From the IMG/VR virus record IMGVR_UViG_3300037635_003112, positions 1-26,039 of that record: a DNA stretch of 26,039 nucleotides. One strand, 5' to 3'. A program made the position numbers and the translations under genes. The notes under the pieces were generated by a model, which ran no database searches, was not told the DNA's origin, and worked only from the letters and a program-made list of their open reading frames with translations. Positions 23,265 to 26,039 of this stretch are shown piece by piece. Position 1 is the first letter of the stretch. The number at the start of each line of letters is the position of its first letter. This stretch comes from a virus.

Positions 23265-26039
23265 TTATATCCCCATCTTACCTGTATAGAAAGGGTTTGC
23301 AAAACGTTTCATGCTACCACCTTTCTTACCAACTGTTGTGTTTGGTACTGTAACTGAAGGAATATTGAAATCAGTATCTTCTTCAGATGAAGGATTTCTT
23401 CTTTCTGTTTTTTTACCTGTTAGAGGTGTGCCATCTAAGAAATATTGATTCATTTTCATCCTCTCTTCTACTGTAGCATTAGGATAAAGTTCAGATGTTT
23501 TTTTATCAATCTCTATCAGTCTATCTTGTCTTATCTGCCAATCCTCTCGGTCATCTTTATTTACCTCAAAAGGTTTGTCTGCTTTTTTAACTTGCATACC
23601 ACCAATGCTAGGATCTATTTCCATATAGTCTTTAAGCATATTTAAATTATATGTATTAGCCCTGTTTGTTATAGCTTCATTATATAATTTATTAGATTCT
23701 TTTTTATCCCAATTCTCAAAATCAACAAATCTTTGCAGTGCTCTTATACTACCATTATATTCTTCATCTTGTTGTTTGGCGTTGAAAACTCCTGTTCTTA
23801 AATTAAGATCAGCTTGTGTTCTCGCAGCATTATTCATAATACCTACATTATTAGTATTAGTACTAGCAATTGCTTTTACTGCTTCTTCAGCACCTTTACC
23901 AAATGCATTTGTACCTGCTACTTTACCTTTACCATATCCTCTAAGGTTTTTCATATACTGACCAGTATTTGCATTTATTGCATTTACTTTTGCAGTCCAA
24001 TCATCAAGAACATAGTTTACTCTTTCTTGTGGTAGTTTAGTCACATTAGGCATAAACAACGGATTCTCTAATGAATTTTGTGTTGCTATATTATTAAGGT
24101 CTTGCCACCACCAATCAGGCATTGGTTGTTTTTCTGTTATTATGTCTCCGCTACTTGTTGGTGTTCTTTCATCTTCAACACTAGCATTTAATATATTTGG
24201 CTTTTCTACACGTACATATGTTCTACCTTTATTAAAAGTATCAAAACCTAATTTACCATCTACACATGTTCCTGGTCTTCCTTTACATGGAAATAATATT
24301 CTAGGTTTACTTTTTGCATCTTTTCCAAATATCTCATAATGATTTTTGTTTTCTATTTCTTGCATTAAAGTCTGTGCTTCAATCCAATGAGCTTTATATT
24401 TTCTAGCTTGTTCATTTACAGGTTTACCATTCTTCCATACACCTGACTTCATTTGGTAATTAAAGTTAGGCATCATGATTTTTAGGTCATCACCGTAACG
24501 TAGATTAAAATCAGCTTCAGCTTCAGGAGTTGTAAAGTCACCACCAAATGAATTAGAATCTTCACCCATCCAACCTTGCATTTTAGGTCTGTCCTGGTCA
24601 GAATACATACCTTTTCTTATCCTAACATTATTATCATCTGCTCCTTCATACACGGCATTTAAAGAAGCATCTTCTTTACTAATAACACTTATACTACCTG
24701 TTCCTTTTGTTTCTAGTTGTTTCTGCTCATTCTGAACAAAATTTTCAAACTTGTTAGGAGGTAAAACTTCTATAGCCTCATAGTTTGTAACACCCTGTGT
24801 TTCATCTCTAGTAGCAACAATTCTATAACCATTATTTACAGCATCCTCAAACTCTTGCCATTGAGGGTGTGTCTTTGGTAATGGGTTTTTATCAATAGGT
24901 TTTGCAGTTGAAGTGTTAAGACTAGTACCTGACTCATCTATAGAACCATCTTCTACATCTGTTGATGCTTCTGTTGTTACTTCTTGATTAACCTCTGTTG
25001 GTTGTTCAGTTACTTCTTCTTGTATTTCTACATTCTCAGTTCTATATTGTTCTGGAATATTACCTGTGCCTTTAACACTCATTGCCAATTGCATAGCAGC
25101 TGACTTACTTAAAGAAGGTGTACCATCATCAAATACCCAGACCTTACCATCAAAGGTAGGATCTTTAACGCCTTCTGGCCAGTCTTGTCCTCTCCGTTTA
25201 GCATATTCAGAAGCTTTTTCCCCACCTTTTTGAAACTCAGCAGCTGGAGCCTGATTCATTTCTTCTGGTGTTGGTTGAATTTGATTATTAGGATCTACCA
25301 TTTGTGGATCTACAGAATCTTGTTGCTGTGGTTGCCCGTCTATATTCTCCATTATAGCTTGCATCTGTAACATTTGCTGCTGTTGCTCTGGTGGCAATGA
25401 TGCTAATAATTCTAACTCTTGTTTTTGTTTAGTTGATTGTTCTACTGTAGCAGCAAACTCTATTGGGTCAATGCCTTTTTCTACTAAGTATGGGTATGAT
25501 GCTAAAGGTACACCATCTTCAAAATTCTTTTTGACTTCTTGACCAAAGGCTAGCTTTGATAAGTTACTCATATTTTTCTTAAGCATTAATTCAGCACTTG
25601 CTGTAGATATATTATCAGCATACTGATCATTAATAACTCCATAAAAAGGATTGAGTTGATATCTTTTAGATACTTGTGCTGGTGTTATTTTTTTTCTACT
25701 TTCTATACCAAACTCAGCAAGTTCATTTCTATCCATCTTTAACCCTGCAGTATCAGAATAAATAAAAGATTGCTCTGGCAAATACATTGGCACACCTCCA
25801 CTTGAATGTCTTGGTCCAGTTATACTATATAAACCAAATTGACCATCACCACTTAAGTCTGTTAGTACAGTCTCACCACCCTCTGCTTCAATGTTTGCTT
25901 CATCTCTAGGCACACTAGATAGGCTATATCTAACTGAATCATCTAGATCATTATTAAAGTTTGTTTGACCATAGTATTCTTGTGGTGTTGTAATTAAACC
26001 GTAATCTGCTTGATCACCAGTTACCATTCCACCATCTCT
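23265..26039 (-). CDS. Virion structural/cargo-type protein, 5' end outside window
   Basis: The frame stays open to the window edge: four codons (R-D-G-G) precede the first visible Met at 26027, so the true start is probably upstream. Numbering from that Met, residues 47-92 hold a conserved-looking module (EAEGGETVLTD ... SITGPRHSSGGVPM ... EQSFIYSD) that I associate with virion proteins of crAss-like and other Bacteroidota phages. A Gln-rich linker follows at about 210-265 and a Thr/Glu-rich linker at about 330-375. A compact domain contains CKGRPGTC. A tryptophan-rich motif (PDWWWQDL) and Asn/Ala-rich helices follow, with NNVGIMNNAARTQADL and repeated NxAITNRANTYNLN-like segments, and the C-terminus is GKMGI. 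The stop is TAA. There is no membrane segment or catalytic motif. The role, perhaps capsid-internal or tail-associated, is inferred from position. It is 59 bases from the next gene. Confidence 0.82.
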   Translation of the reverse strand, partial: RDGGMVTGDQADYGLITTPQEYYGQTNFNNDLDDSVRYSLSSVPRDEANIEAEGGETVLTDLSGDGQFGLYSITGPRHSSGGVPMYLPEQSFIYSDTAGLKMDRNELAEFGIESRKKITPAQVSKRYQLNPFYGVINDQYADNISTASAELMLKKNMSNLSKLAFGQEVKKNFEDGVPLASYPYLVEKGIDPIEFAATVEQSTKQKQELELLASLPPEQQQQMLQMQAIMENIDGQPQQQDSVDPQMVDPNNQIQPTPEEMNQAPAAEFQKGGEKASEYAKRRGQDWPEGVKDPTFDGKVWVFDDGTPSLSKSAAMQLAMSVKGTGNIPEQYRTENVEIQEEVTEQPTEVNQEVTTEASTDVEDGSIDESGTSLNTSTAKPIDKNPLPKTHPQWQEFEDAVNNGYRIVATRDETQGVTNYEAIEVLPPNKFENFVQNEQKQLETKGTGSISVISKEDASLNAVYEGADDNNVRIRKGMYSDQDRPKMQGWMGEDSNSFGGDFTTPEAEADFNLRYGDDLKIMMPNFNYQMKSGVWKNGKPVNEQARKYKAHWIEAQTLMQEIENKNHYEIFGKDAKSKPRILFPCKGRPGTCVDGKLGFDTFNKGRTYVRVEKPNILNASVEDERTPTSSGDIITEKQPMPDWWWQDLNNIATQNSLENPLFMPNVTKLPQERVNYVLDDWTAKVNAINANTGQYMKNLRGYGKGKVAGTNAFGKGAEEAVKAIASTNTNNVGIMNNAARTQADLNLRTGVFNAKQQDEEYNGSIRALQRFVDFENWDKKESNKLYNEAITNRANTYNLNMLKDYMEIDPSIGGMQVKKADKPFEVNKDDREDWQIRQDRLIEIDKKTSELYPNATVEERMKMNQYFLDGTPLTGKKTERRNPSSEEDTDFNIPSVTVPNTTVGKKGGSMKRFANPFYTGKMGI

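Noticed and set aside
459-26039. Genome-wide reassignment of TAG to glutamine
   Set aside because: More than 8,400 codons in four long frames contain no internal TAG although Gln is common, so global recoding is not supported. Only local readthrough at 6212-6210 stays open.

Overview
This window looks like part of the late (virion) region of a tailed phage of the Crassvirales (crAss-like) type, or a close relative, infecting a Bacteroidota host. The DNA is strongly AT-rich and every convincing gene is on the minus strand, so the window reads right to left. None of the four visible start codons has a Shine-Dalgarno sequence, which fits Bacteroidota-type translation. The strongest lineage evidence is a 4524-residue protein carrying a D-F-D-I-D motif in the context of the two-barrel (DPBB) virion RNA polymerases of crAss-like phages. 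This assignment rests on motif recognition by eye, not on a database search.

Layout in transcription order: (1) 26039-23265, a 920+ residue virion or cargo-type protein whose 5' end lies outside the window; (2) a 59-base gap with an 8-bp inverted repeat; (3) 23205-19795, an 1136-residue coiled-coil-rich protein, probably internal virion or cargo; (4) 19784-6210, a giant protein of roughly 500 kDa with an N-terminal helical/hydrophobic region, long linkers, a zincin metallopeptidase-like domain (HEAFH plus a downstream EE..AD) and a C-terminal virion RNA polymerase; (5) 6206-459, a 1915-residue protein with a zincin-like domain that lacks the first metal-binding His, a PD-(D/E)XK-like region that lacks its catalytic core, and hydrophobic helices towards the C-terminus; (6) a 93-base gap; (7) 365-1, the start of a holin-like membrane protein, cut by the window edge.

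Working model (inference): genes 1, 3, 4 and 5 encode proteins packed in the virion and ejected with the DNA. The polymerase then transcribes early genes, and the hydrophobic parts help cross the envelope. The intact zincin is a candidate for processing the giant protein or attacking a host target. The holin-like gene would mark the start of a lysis module to the left.

The most interesting local point is that the giant polymerase gene ends in a single TAG that is in the same frame as the next gene (TAG-AAT-ATG). Amber readthrough would fuse the two into about 6441 residues. No tRNA, rRNA, CRISPR array or insertion sequence was found, and no gene-free stretch exceeds 100 bases.
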